A stretch of 64,000 nucleotides of DNA from Hymenochaete sp. R1 (taxonomy: Eukaryota > Basidiomycota > Agaricomycetes > Hymenochaetales > Hymenochaetaceae): NCBI GenBank assembly GCA_019400425.1, contig JAFREE010000096.1, positions 1 to 64,000 on the forward strand, in the 5' to 3' direction. A program made the position numbers and the translations under genes. The first letter of the stretch is position 1. The number at the start of each line of letters is the position of its first letter. Positions 24,054-35,800 of the stretch are shown piece by piece. The notes beneath the pieces were generated by a model that saw only the letters and a program-made list of their open reading frames with translations, searched no databases and was not told the DNA's origin.

Positions 24054-25025
24054 TCATCGCACATGTCGTGAATTAAGCATCTGTATCATTCTTTGATCTT
24101 CCGCACATCTCGTCTCCCTTGGTATAGCTTGCCCTGAAAAGGATCCGATCGTTGTAACCGCGCTTCGTAGGGGCGGTAATACGGGTGCGGAATGAGGCGA
24201 TGGTGAAGATGTGTGAGGCATGGTAAGGTGAGCGCCAGGTTGTGATGATCCCAACGCACTTCTACGTTCTGATGCATGCTCCTCGTCGCCCTGTTCGTAT
24301 GGCTTAGACCGCGCTTTACCGCTCATATAAACTCCTTGAGGCACTGTGATAGCTCGGAGAACGGGATCGTCATCTACACTTGGCAAATCTTGTAGGTCTT
24401 CATATGTGAAATATGCCGTCAAATGCCATTTGCGTGGACTCTGTCCGGGCCTTGTTATTACGAGCGCTGAGAAAGCCTGCTTCACAAGACCGAGGGGACG
24501 GTTCAGGGAGCGATCAAAATGCGATACGATGGATGAAGACGACTGATGCCTAGCAGATCCGTCAACGAAACGGAAAACGGTCTGTGACCTTCTCACACAA
24601 ACCAATCAGCCCCGTTTCAGTCGAAGCTGAGTCTGACTCACCTTGGACTTTGGCTCTGCGACATAGCTGGATCATCTGGTAATTTTTCATCGTAGAAAAG
24701 GTAGGGCTAAGTGAAATCGTTCATATTCACTGAATCAGCCTTTTTCATTTATTAAGAAGAAGGGTATAACGTTTACCTCACGCATTCGGGATTGGCTCCA
24801 TACTCGCCCATCAGTCCAACGCTTTAGACCCGATTCATCCGCGCTTTCTTCCCAGACGAAAATGGAACCGGAACGGATGTATCGAGAACGCTCGGCCTCA
24901 TTCAACCGTCGCGTAACTGGCTTCAGAACACCGCGTCGGATTGCTTCAAGCACGATTTGTGCGTCTCGTGTGTCTCGGACATGAAGTCGAGTATGCGATG
25001 GTTTCTGGATATCTTGGGTATGCAT
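24054..25025 (-). CDS. WOPR-domain (Gti1/Pac2) transcription regulator
   Basis: Fungus-specific DNA-binding regulator family that includes Wor1, Ryp1, Gti1 and Pac2, controllers of morphology and sexual development. The protein begins MHTQDIQKPSHTRLHVRDTR at 25025 (an in-frame Met at 25091 is possible). It has the two WOPR halves: DAQIVLEAIRRGVLKPVTRR, SGSIFVWEE, LKRWTDGRVWSQSR, intron, PYLFYDEKLPDD, intron, then LGLVKQAFSALVI, PRKWHLTAYFTYEDLQDL. The WTDGR-WS-SR and KWHLTAYFT signatures are diagnostic. The tail is Ser/Pro-rich and ends MIQMLNSRHVR. At about 285 residues it is shorter than Wor1-type proteins and closer to the compact Gti1/Pac2 group. Its target genes cannot be told from sequence. 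Convergent with CWF18, 180 bp between stops. Confidence 0.9.
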
Positions 25026-26010
25026 TCTGACTGGAAGCAAGGTTTTAATCAGGGAAAGGAAATGTGAGATTTTTGAACACAGTCGCGCCACTCTTTATAC
25101 TCGCGGAACTGTTCACCGATTCAAGGGCACGGTATTGTGTGGTTGGGATTGGTTTCACGACAGGCAAAGCACCTTGGACCCCGAACTCGATTTGGTGGGA
25201 ACCACATCAAATTAACGATTTTACATTTTTTCTCCGAGCAAATTCCCAACTGACTTTTCGTGACATTGCAACGGTGTGCGAAGAAGCTCTAATGATTTCG
25301 TTGGATTTGCGTAACCTCTGTCGCCTCCACAGAAACTTCCACTCGCACTGTGAGTAAGCTTACACGGTCAGGAGCAGGGCGGGATACTCAGTTGCCCAGC
25401 TTGGAAAGAGGCGCTATTTGTCGAGTTTGATGAAAACGGGTTCACTTGGAGCTTAACTTACTTGTGTGATACCCACCTCGATATGATCTCGATCCCTATC
25501 CAAAACGGAAGAACCTCTCTCGTCGCTTGTGGCGTGTGAAGCACAACAAATTCCGGAGTCCGCGCAAGCTACATGTAGGGTAAAAACGATATATGAGATG
25601 CGGCCTGAGTCACTCAATGGCATCCCAAAACTCCAATTTCAACGTTTATTTGCTTGTTTCAGGGCCACTTTCATTTTGTGGAACAATGCCATCACGATGG
25701 GCGGGTGTAAGGTGGCTCCACCCAACAACTTAAAGAATATTTGCCTTTACCTATGTTTCACCATGAAATCATAGTGCCACTACGTGTAGTTGCAATGTGG
25801 GCTACACATTAGTCAATTAAAATTATAATGCATAGGATCAATGATTCGAGAACATTACCCGATCGAAGATGAATATGGTAGTGATGGTAGTATAGTGTCA
25901 CTTAGTGTGGCGCCGAAACGTTCACGTGATGGGACACTACTACTAGTATCTTCTTCGTAGACTCCTTATTCGGACTCCTAAACTTCGACCATCATCTTCA
26001 ACGTAACGTG
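25026..26010. other. 985-bp gap between WOPR gene and elongin A gene
   Basis: Divergent upstream region of two genes, unusually long for this window. Plus-strand frames at 25064-25357 and 25529-25774 begin with ATG but show no family motif and no matching splice pattern, so I do not call them. A long upstream region is common for WOPR genes, which are often autoregulated. No repeat was seen. Confidence 0.35.
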
Positions 26011-27088
26011 ATGCAAACGCAGGGCAGCTGTGCACCAGCGTCCTTAGTCCAAATATGCCAGAGAGGTATTCTTTCACTTTGAAAATGTTTTGACCTCGGC
26101 TGATATTTCATGGCTTCCCATCTACAGTTCTTTCTGCAAATATTGATGGTGAGCCGATCGTACTTCATGTAGGGATTGCCCAATATTATATATATATTTA
26201 TTGTTCTTTGTAAGCTATTGTCAGCCTCGGCGACGAAACACCATATAGGTGAGGTGATGCCACATCGGGCTGTATGTGCAAAAGCGAAGCAAGTCACTCT
26301 AACGCAAATTTAACTTCAGGCTCATTTATCCTATTCTTCAATGCAACATAAACGCAACGACTCTTGTTCGTTTAGAAACGGAAAGCGAGGTAACTTCAGA
26401 ATCACCATGCTTGCGGCTCATAGTTTCTGACACGTTTAATAGTGCCTTGTAGGTAGAACATCTGGTATTTGGCGGGATATATGCTTTCGTCGTTATCCTG
26501 TAGAATCAAGCAGAGCCATAGAGGAAGAAGACAGAGTCGAAGAGAATCAAAACGGTTCACATATGTATATATGGCGAGATCGATACTTTGTGAGGTTATT
26601 TTTTTTATATTGTAGAGTTTTCTGAATTCATCTTCTGCGAAAGAGATATCAGGAGGAGGCTCGCGATCGTTTGAGCAAGGCAACAAACAAGATTAGAATC
26701 CAGAAGAACGAGGCGGATAAACATAAACGTCAGGTACTCCTCACCGACCGCATACCACCTCCAAAGCGTGCCCGTAAGTCATCTGCTCCAAATGCGTTCT
26801 AAAAATAAGACGAAAATTAAGTCATAAATCTTTCCAGGGACTGCGACTCAAAAGAGTCTCTTCGAGAAGACCCGAATCGAAGCTTCAAAGTTTCAGAAAA
26901 GTGTCTTTGGTTCTCGAGTCCCAGGAGCGACCATGTCAAACATGGAAAAGTCTCGAACAGCATCTAAAATCGGAGGTCTTTCACTTTCGAAACCCTCACT
27001 TTGTTTCTCTGAAGCGGCTCCTGTGATCATAAGAACGACCTCGGTCAAGGATAAAGTCTCGGCCGATATTAAGTCCCCACGGAGCTAA
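26011..27088 (+). CDS. Elongin A-like RNA polymerase II elongation factor
   Basis: Family of elongin A, an F-box-like protein that binds elongin C and acts in Pol II elongation and Pol II ubiquitination. The gene is built of small exons: MQTQGSCAPASLVQICQR, VLSANID (21 nt), LGDETPY (about 24 nt), RLIYPILQCNINATTLVRLE (the conserved pocket-binding helix), SGIWRDICFRRYP, MYIWRDRYF joined to RYQEEARDRLSKATNKIR, VLLTDRIPPPKRAR, then QKSLFEKTRIEASKFQKSVF. It ends KDKVSADIKSPRS. The order L-C-R..LGD-PY-L..P-L..LxRLE, then W-R-ICFR-YP and WRD-YF, is that of the Elongin-A domain. About 235 residues, far shorter than animal elongin A, typical of fungal forms. The junction before SGIWRDIC uses an acceptor near 26440 (aatag) that keeps frame; the two later AGs do not. 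Confidence 0.82.
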
Positions 27089-27617
27089 AGCCAGTACATT
27101 CATCATCCAGCGTGCGAGTAGTCGGGTGACAAACGTCTTTTTCGTCTGTGTTTACTCACGGAAGATGTCCAACGTCGATTTCCACGAGTTTCTATTCGAT
27201 AACATTGGACCCTAGTTTTGTATGCTAGGAGACTAAAGTCAGTGAACTGTAGGGAGCATGTATTAGCTTAAGTTTGAGCTCTGTTTTCCACGTCGTAGTC
27301 TATACGAAAGCATATCGCAACTAATAATGTATTCCATACATACACCTTTTCCAGAGAAGACCTTTCAATTTATTACAATGCAATGTGTGTTCTATACGGA
27401 AAGAGGAAGAGCTTGGGGCTACGGGTGGGAAAGTGATATGAAATGGCGATAGGTATTGCAGAAAAGCATTATAACATGGAATAAATGCAAGTGATAAATG
27501 TGGGGTAAGAAGCACAGACGTGCAATGATGTGAGGTTTGAAACAAAAAGGGGAGAAAGGAACTTTTCCATAGTGTTTCTACCGAGTTACGATCCAATTTC
27601 CAAATCACAGAAAAGTG
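27089..27617. other. Convergent 3' region between elongin A and GID7 genes
   Basis: 529 bp with no recognised gene. A minus-strand 95-codon frame at 27321-27608 has no family motif. It probably holds two 3' UTRs. Confidence 0.4.
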
Positions 27618-30600
27618 TCACATCAAGACACCGAAATCCGGTCTAAGAGACGCACTTTCTCGGCCCTTTCCCTTATGAGATGACCCATATGCATGCCCGT
27701 CTAGATTCGCAGAAGAGTCATATTCCCGAGCTGTACCACTGGGACTTTCCCATATTCTGACTGTGCCATCATCCGAGCATGATGCGAACATATGCATATC
27801 TCTGGGATTCCATGCGACGTCGTTTACACTACCTGCGCCGTGTCCAGTCAATGTCTCTAGGAGCACTCCAGAATCCCGGTGCCACACATATACGTTCCCA
27901 TCTGTAGTTCAAAAGCGAGTTTAAATTATGAGTCAGAATGCACAAATAAACATATCTTACCTTCGCTCCCGCTGATTATAAAGTTGCCATCGACGCCTCC
28001 GAAACAACTTCGAATGACATGGTGCCCTTGTCGCTGGCCAGTGAACTTCCGTACCATCCTCGCAGAATCCAAGTCCCATAGTTGAACTTCCTACACGTTA
28101 TTAAGCATTCACAAATAAGATGCGAGGAGGTGAAATTAAGCGGAAGAAATATAAGCAAGAAAATTGCAGTCGATGTAACAGAAATTCTTCGCACATCTGG
28201 AGCTTGATTCACAAGCGCAAACCGAGAGTCATGAGAAATCTTCACGCTCGTAAGCTCGCCATCTAAGCGAATCGACCTGAGTAAGTAGAGGGCACCCACA
28301 TTAGTGCAACTGGAAATGATATACGTAAATTCCTACTCACGCTTCTTGTATCCGGGTAGAATAGTCATAAATAATCAGACGGTTCTCTTTCGCATTGGTC
28401 GAAGGGGGTGGGTGGGAACCACTCGTCCCATTTCCGTGTACGTCTGGTTGGGAAGACGGCGCTTTTGAGCTCGACGCAGGTAAAGGCTCCAGCCCCACCA
28501 CAATCATTCGCGAAAGGTCCGGAGCAATAGCAAGGTCAGTGATCCGTACACTAGTCTTGAGCCAGATATCCTCTGATTTCCCTTCCGCGTCCTGAAGGTA
28601 TTGCGTTAGAGAGTTCGTCTATAACTATAGCTTATTAAACGTGCCCAGATGATAATCTTCCTATCCAAGCCACCCGACAGAAATCCTGAGCCATCTGGTA
28701 ACCATTCCAAAGCAGATACCGTCTCTGAATGGGAATCAAGTGTCCGTATACACTTTCCGGCCTTTCCAAGGAACAATAAATTGGCATAATCTAGCTATTA
28801 TCAAAGAAGCTTTATACCTTTGCATTCCATACTCGTATGGAGTGATCGGCGGCAGTGAGCAAAATTGTATCATTTGGTGACCAAGCCAAACATCCAACGG
28901 GCTCATCATGGTCCAGTAATCTGTGTTGCAAAGAGCAATCTCGAAGCTTTGGTCCAATTTCTGACTATCAAGCGGAGAGACATCTTGAACATTGCAAAGC
29001 AAAGTATATAGTTACCAAACTCACTCCAATGTGCCAAATATAAGCGCATTTATCTTTGCTTGCGCTGGCCAAGTATTGTCCCCCGTAGCTCCATTTGATA
29101 TTCCATACTTCGTCTGTATGCTCTTTCAATATGTTTGTCGTTAAAAGAGGGAAGTCGTCACGGCTGCATTGATGGTTGGAGAGAAGGGAAAAGGACTCTG
29201 GATCATAAGGCGCATTGTGATACAGGCAATTTGTCCGTTGTTGTAAGAAAGCTTGTTCAATAAGTGAAGCGAATCGCCGCCGAGGCATCATTCGTGAAGG
29301 AGGTATAAGCTCTAAAAAAAGAAAATTCAATATAGATTAAAATTCATCCTTACACAATGCAAACACACTCTGTATATTGTTCAGCAATATTCTCCTCGAA
29401 TCACCGTTTGCGCCGTCCCAACTTGCTTTGATTTTCAAGTCGTCTGTATTCGAACACATAATGAGACTAGATAGGGCATGAGATATGAATATCACCGATC
29501 AAACAGCGGACCCTTACCTAGATAAAGAATGCAACTCCTCGGGATTTACATTTAAAACGGCGAGTTCATTCCGGAGGACATGAAGTGCGGCGTTCACACT
29601 CTGGGACTCTAGCAGTTCCAGGTATTTTTGTCGAGATACCATAAAACGCACATCCTAAGAGCGTATTCAGTACACTGTAAAGCTCAATGTTAGGAGATAG
29701 ATACTCTTTGCGCTTCACTATCTTTGACGCCCAGTTCATCCATATAGGCTAAAGCCTCTGCCCATTGTCCCTCTAGAATGAAATTTCTGAACCAGCCAAC
29801 TTGAGGAGCCTCCATCACATAACCAGATTCGGATTCCAATGTCGCCGCAGATGACCTTGATGAAATGCTCAACTGTTGAGAAACTTGAAATGAAAAGGGA
29901 TAGAACTCACTTATAACCGACGTCCCTTAGGCTCTGAATCACTAGCCTTACGAATTCCTCTCTGTCGATATACGAGTCTTCGTACAATCGCGTGCCCGGA
30001 AGTTCGATCTGAGCGACATGGTAAGAACTCGAACTTCCCACACCATCGGCGTTGACCTGGTGATTGAACCCATTGGACTGGACACTGTCGTGCGCGGATG
30101 AGCTTTTACCATTGGTGATTAGATGACTATCCCCGTTCTGAAGCTTCCGCTTTGCTTCATACGGCGGCCCGGATAATTTGCTTGATCCTGCGGCGAAGGG
30201 ATTTAGAATCGATAGGACTGGTGATGAGTCGGGATCCAATGGTGTTGAGAGTGATGATGAGGTATCAACTGGTACGCTTTCTGTTGGAAGTCTCATACTT
30301 GAAGGATGCACGAGTTCGGAGATGTGTGGACGTGGGTGAGGTCTGGAGGAGATGGACACGCCTTGAAGAAATCGTCTAAATAAGAATTTCAATAGGAGTG
30401 ACGCAAGCACGTACGTGTATCAACGACGTTGTCAAAAGTGTCACTGAGTTTGACCCGCTTCCGCAAGTGCTGGCTTGGATCGTTGCAGTGGCTGGCACCA
30501 ACGAAGCCCGGACCTTCAAAAGTGCTGAGACGATTCTCGTCCTGTTCGTAGACCGAGCGCGTTCGGATTCGGTGACTGCCGGTTTGCCCGGGTTGTAAGT

Positions 30601-30843
30601 CGGATTGGAGTAGATCCTGAGATGCTTGAGAGGGCGGAGAGAGAGTACCTGGGGTTGGAGTTACCGTTGAAGATGGAGGAGCTGACGAGAGTGTACGTGT
30701 AGCGGAGAGAGGAGTCAAGCGGCCAGTAGACTCGGCGGCGAGAGAGTTCGCGTCGTCGCCCCGCGGCTCTACGGCAGCAACGGGCTCGGAGGTATGCGCA
30801 GAAGGATCAATGATGGACGATATGAGGCGGATGTCACGAACGG
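27618..30843 (-). CDS. GID7: GID7/WDR26-type LisH-CTLH-WD40 protein
   Basis: WD40 subunit of the GID/CTLH E3 ubiquitin ligase, which in yeast degrades gluconeogenic enzymes. A long Ser/Pro-rich N-terminal part precedes the LisH segment REEFVRLVIQSLRDVGYK. The CTLH region follows: WFRNFILEGQWAEALAYMDE, RQKYLELLESQSVNAALHVL, LIPPSRMMPRRRFASLIEQA. WD40 blades include TDEVWNIKWSYGGQYLASAS, DHTIRVWNAK-type repeats near 28830, and the last blades NDVAWNPRDMHMFASCSDDG and VRIWESPSG. The stop is at 27618. The 5' end is not settled: the coding frame is open from an acceptor near 30843 (VRDIRLISSIIDPS) and has no ATG until far downstream, so one or more short 5' exons lie between about 30850 and 31100. 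Identity is firm from LisH plus CTLH plus WD40. Confidence 0.88.
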
Positions 30844-31498
30844 CTGCAGCACAACTTCACTAAAGTAAACAAACGACCACGAAATGACTGCAGCGGTGAG
30901 CCCACGCAGCTGCAGGACGGGGAACAGATACTGGTACCTGTGCTGGAGAACAAGATAACGTCAGACCGGAAAGAGAGGCTTCAACAACAAATGCTATGAA
31001 TCTCTGCATGCAGATTCTCAAAGAAGCCTAATCGAGGACAGGGAGGTAGCGTACGAGATATAATGAATGGATGCCCAGATGAAGGATGAGGACCAATACT
31101 GATCCGGTGGTCTCTCGCCTTATGCTACCTCTCTCTTCTTCGTGCACCAGGCTTCATGAGGAAAATGGCAGAAATGCTCACCTACGTCAGATAAGCTTGG
31201 ACAATCGATGCAGAACTAGCGGGATATAAGAGCGAAGCAGAGGCAGGAGGACAAGAGAGGAGTGCGCAAGGGCCACAGAACGCAGTGCATATGTAATAAA
31301 TGTCACACCCTCGGTATCACATTGACCATCGGACAGTGCCAGTATCAAATCTCATGCTTAGCAGCACACACATTCTTCTTCACCCATACATTGTAATCAT
31401 TGTCGTACACGTTTCTTATATGTTTTTTAGTGATGCTACAGCAGAACATGTGGAATACAGTGAAACAGAAAAATAACATCCACTTCCGATCAACGTGT
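30844..31498. other. Upstream region of GID7 and 3' region of eEF1B beta
   Basis: About 655 bp. It should contain the missing first exon(s) of the GID7-like gene. One candidate on minus is MQRFIAFVVEASLSGL near 31000, but its phase does not fit the next acceptor. The rest shows no gene. Confidence 0.35.
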
Positions 31499-32501
31499 TC
31501 AGAGTTCTGAGAATAGCATATTGAATAGAGGTTACAGAAAAGTCTGAATGAGTACCTACTTTGCATGGCAGCAATGTCCGTGCTCTGAACGTAATCTTCG
31601 AGCTCCGTCTGGATCCTTTCCTGAAGATCGTCCGTGGAAACTAACTCATCCTCTACAAGTACTACGTTCAGTCCCGACATAACAGAACAGTAATTCTCAT
31701 ACTGACCAATGACTATATTAATCTGCAGCTTCTTGATACCAAAACCAACTGCAACAAATTTATGAGCTCCCCAGAGCAGACCGGGCTGTTCGAGGTTTTT
31801 GACGCCGGCGAGCATTGCCTCCAGGTCTGTTTCATCATCCCAAGGCTTGACTTCAAGAGTGACAATAGACTGCAATAACTTGAGCTATCGAACAGTACAT
31901 ATGCACGGGAAAAAGACCCACTTTTGCAGCCGCTTTGGGTTTTGCAGCCTTTTTAGCATTGTACGCAGCCAGAGCTTCTGCCTTCTTCTCTGCCTTTGCT
32001 TTGTCCTCCTCTTCTTCCTCAGAGCCAAAAAGATCGATTTCATCGTCATCGTCATCCTTGGCAACAGGCGTTGCAGCCGCTACACCACTGCCGAAGAATG
32101 CCTCCCCAGCCGTTGAAGTTCCTGGCAGCGAGCTGTGTTCCGCGGCGTACGAAGCAATGTGCTTATACCAACGAGTCGCATTCGGGTACTCCGTTGCTGA
32201 CGGTTCTGTTGCAAGAGCCTTGAACACATGCACATCGGCTTGTGAAGGTGCGTAGCTGCAAATTCAATTGAGATATGAGCATCGGGTCAGCGATAAGGAC
32301 TAAGATAGGAGTGTGGGATCTCAGTAGCCATGAAATGATGATTGTCGGCATGTCTGGACGGCGGTGTCTAGTCGCCTCTTGGAAACACGGACCATGGTAT
32401 AGAATCATCATGATAGGAATGAAGCCAGATTTGAGCACTTACCCTTCGACATACGAGCGTGTCAGGAGATGATTGTTGAGGTTCGCGAGGTCGACAGACA
32501 T
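31499..32501 (-). CDS. EFB1: Translation elongation factor 1 beta (eEF1B alpha exchange subunit)
   Basis: Guanine-nucleotide exchange factor for eEF1A in cytosolic translation. It starts MSVDLANLNNHLLTRSYVEG at 32501, with an intron right after the final Gly codon, then APSQADVHVFKALATEPS and YKHIASYAAEHSSLPG (GST-C-like N domain). An acidic hinge DDDDDEIDLFGSEEEEEDKA leads to a Lys/Ala-rich stretch. The catalytic EF1-GNE domain has IVTLEVKPWDDETDLEAML, GAHKFVAVGFGIKKLQIN and DDLQERIQTELEDYVQSTDI. The last intron (about 31508-31553) falls inside the penultimate codons and restores the family's AAMQKL ending. About 215 residues, full length. The upstream region runs back to the previous stop at 32894 in 392 bp. 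Confidence 0.95.
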
Positions 32502-32893
32502 GGTTGCGAGAAAATACTTTGAAATGGGATGGAGGAGCTTAGGAGTAAGTCAAAGAAATTTTGTGATCGTTCGTTGAGGAATTTTAGGAAAGGGCGTAGG
32601 GTTGTCTTACGTAAATGATTATTCAGACTTGGAAATGTGAAGTCCAAGACTCACTTTTTTTCGCTCTTTAGTAACCGAAAGTCAGTGAAAGATTGTTCAT
32701 CAATTGTTCGTTTTAAAATGGTATTGCGGCAGACTATGGCCTTTTCAGTCCCAATTCTATAATACATACAGTCTGATCGTGATGGCTAGCAGAAAATATA
32801 GAAACATGGTCACACTATCATGGTCTCTGTCGGCTTACACCGTCCAATGATGCAAGCTTTGCCCGGTCCAAATGAAATAATAGGGCTCTATCA
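32502..32893. other. EFB1 promoter and SAC2-like 3' region
   Basis: 392 bp between two minus-strand genes. No recognised coding segment, repeat or binding site. Confidence 0.35.
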
Positions 32894-35800
32894 CTAGTTT
32901 CCCAACCAAAGCAACCGCTTGAACTCGTATTCCATCTTTGCCATAACAGTCGTGGATCGTTGTGCTTCCTGGAGGCTGACAATTGGCCCCTTTTCGAGTT
33001 CAAAAACCTGATCTGGTGAACAAGATTTCACGGCTTGCGCGATAGTGTCCACCATAGCATCCACTGCTTCTCTGCAATTCGTGACCCAGAGATGGTCACT
33101 ATCGGTAACAGGCTCCTCGAAGCTTCCTGTCGTACGACGGATGCGGGCGGGGTCGATAGGCAATGCTTTGAAAGCTACAAATGTTTGCTCGTCTAACTCC
33201 GGGGACGGTGCGACATTGATGAGCATTCGCGAAAGAAACACTGGAGTTGAGCTCCTTTTGGTGACCGATGCATCTGGTTTCGGTGTCGGATACGAATTCG
33301 CTCGGTTCTTCACAGAATAGCCCGAAACACGAGTCATATCAAATGACCCATCGTAGTTGATCAAAAAGCCATAGTTCTGTTGCGTGTCCCTGCTCCCTTC
33401 ATCTAAGGTTGACAGGATGTATTCCCCTTTGAAGTCATCGCTCAGCATAGTCATGAGGTAGATCGAAAAGAACTTACCTGAAACAACGCTCCTTATATGC
33501 TCAAGGGCAATTCGAGTATATTGAACGACCTTTTCGAGCGCATAATCGTAGCTCACTACGTAAAGAGCCCGAGCGCTCTGGTATAGTGTTAGATATAACA
33601 TGATTTTCCAGTCATGGAATTTACCAAAAGTAAAACTTTCTCTTCCAACCTCCGGCCGATACGAATGTTCAACTCCGATGGGGATAGAAGCGTCCAACCA
33701 GATAACAGTCGTTCGCCATCTTCGATAATCCGTGAAACTGAGTCTGCGATGGCCTCGGTCCTAATCCTATCCATGCGTATGCGATCCCTAGGATCCATAG
33801 ACTGTAGTTTTTCCAGAAACTCTGAGAAGACAGATGCTGTTCGGTTACCAAGCACAAAGTCAATGACGGCTTGAGAGAACCAATCACTGAAAGTTGACGA
33901 ATACAGTCTGCGTGAAGATAAGATAAGCTGGGGACATACGAAATCACAGGCTGAAGCTACCTAGCTAGGGAATTCATGCCATCATTGAGCATTCCAGTGA
34001 TGTCGCGTTTTCCTGTTCTCGTATAGTCTCCCTTCAAAGCGGAGGTACCCGCGCTGATTTGAGAAAGTTAGATACAAATAAACCGAAGGCAAAGTAAATC
34101 CTACTATGCTTTGCTTATCTAACAGATCAATTAGAATGAGTTTCGAGGCAAACGCATCCTCTCTTACCGCATCTCCATTATTTGCCCAGACTTCGTTCAG
34201 TGCTGCCTCCATCTCGGATGAGCCGGGTTCTTCGGGATTAAATAGAGCCACAACCTTGAGTTGGGCTTGGAGCATATACTTTGCAAATGCGGACTTAAAA
34301 GGTAAGCAAATAAAGTTACGGTGTCAAGTAAACTTATAGACCAGATAACTCAAAGGACGAACCTGTACAACGTTGGTCCTATCAAGGCAGTCGATGCAAT
34401 TCACGCGGTATACAGCTTTCTGTTCGCTCATTAATTTTGACCCGCAAAACCAGGTAAAACTTCATGATTTTCTTTAATAAAAACGGAAACAGAACAAAGG
34501 GAATTGCTTACCCTTGCTTGTCAAACGTCTTTTCAAGCCTGTCGACCAGTTTGGATATATTTTCATATTTCATTCCCCTAGTTTCTGAGTGGAAGTCGTA
34601 TTCTACGTAACTACGAAATATCAGACGCGCAATGAGTATGAATTCTGTGACATAGTGCACCCAAGAGTGGCTTACTTTATATCTTTCAGCGATAGGTCAT
34701 TGATGTATTTCCGGTACGCTTTCGTAATAGCTTCCTCTTTTCCATGCTGCTCTGCCAAGTTGATGATAGTCTAATTTTAAGAGTCAGAAAAAAACCATAG
34801 AACGTGTATTCAATCCTACATGTGGTCCATATCTTGAGATCGTCTTCGCAAAATGTCTCTTGAGTGCATTGGAATGCTGCTCAGAATCTCTATCTTGATT
34901 GAGAGTCGGCGGCGGTTTCATGGAGTAACCTGACTGTGTCCAGAAAAGCGGAACTAATGGAAAAATAGCAATGAGATACGCGAGTGAGCTAGCAAAAGAC
35001 GCACTAACTGGATCCTCGTATTTGGATATAGGAAAAAATGTTATACGACACTTCTCTCTTACAAGAGGAGTGCGATGAATAAAAATAAAAAAAATGAAAT
35101 GAAAAATGAAAGTACCCACTTTGACGCGCATTATAGCTTCTGTTTCCACAAAATTCGCAACGTTTGCGTCATCGTCGATTCCCCTTCTTTGATATCGAAG
35201 ACCTGCTCTATCTAGCTTCCTTTTATCAAAAGGGGAAACCGATAATTTCATTGAACCAATCACCTCTGGAGCGTCGGGAAAAGATAATATAATCAACCTC
35301 TGCATAGTTGCCAGTCTCAGATGGTTCAGGATCGCGTGGGATTTTGAATGTTGTGTTTTGAAAAAAGCCTTGCATTACGGGAAGAATATAAGAGTGAAGC
35401 TAAGAGAACGAAGCATGAGACGAAGACATAAGAAGCCGAGAATTTGGCTTACACCGGCGTCAATGAAAGGTTTTAGCATTGCTTCGTTCCACCAAAATTG
35501 TTTCGTGACCCTCCTCCACAAAGGGAATGTAGAGTTAGGTTCGGATAGGATATTGAACTGCTCGCCGTTTTCGTCGTTCATATTGTCCTTTGCAGTCTTT
35601 TTCCTCAGTCTTGCAACTTCAGTCCTCTTGTGCTGCAAAGACGTTGTGATGTCTATGGTAAAGTCAGTCATCATCCACTGACATCGGCTGGAACGATGAC
35701 GACACCGAAAGCGGAAAAATGACTCACCCATGTTATAAGAGAACAGCATGACCCCTTTCGTAAACTCCCTTATACATTCTCTCACTACCTTCGTCTCAAG

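Noticed and set aside
25064..25357. 97-codon plus-strand ORF upstream of elongin A
   Set aside because: It overlaps the 5' part of the WOPR gene's upstream region, with no motif and no supporting splice pattern.
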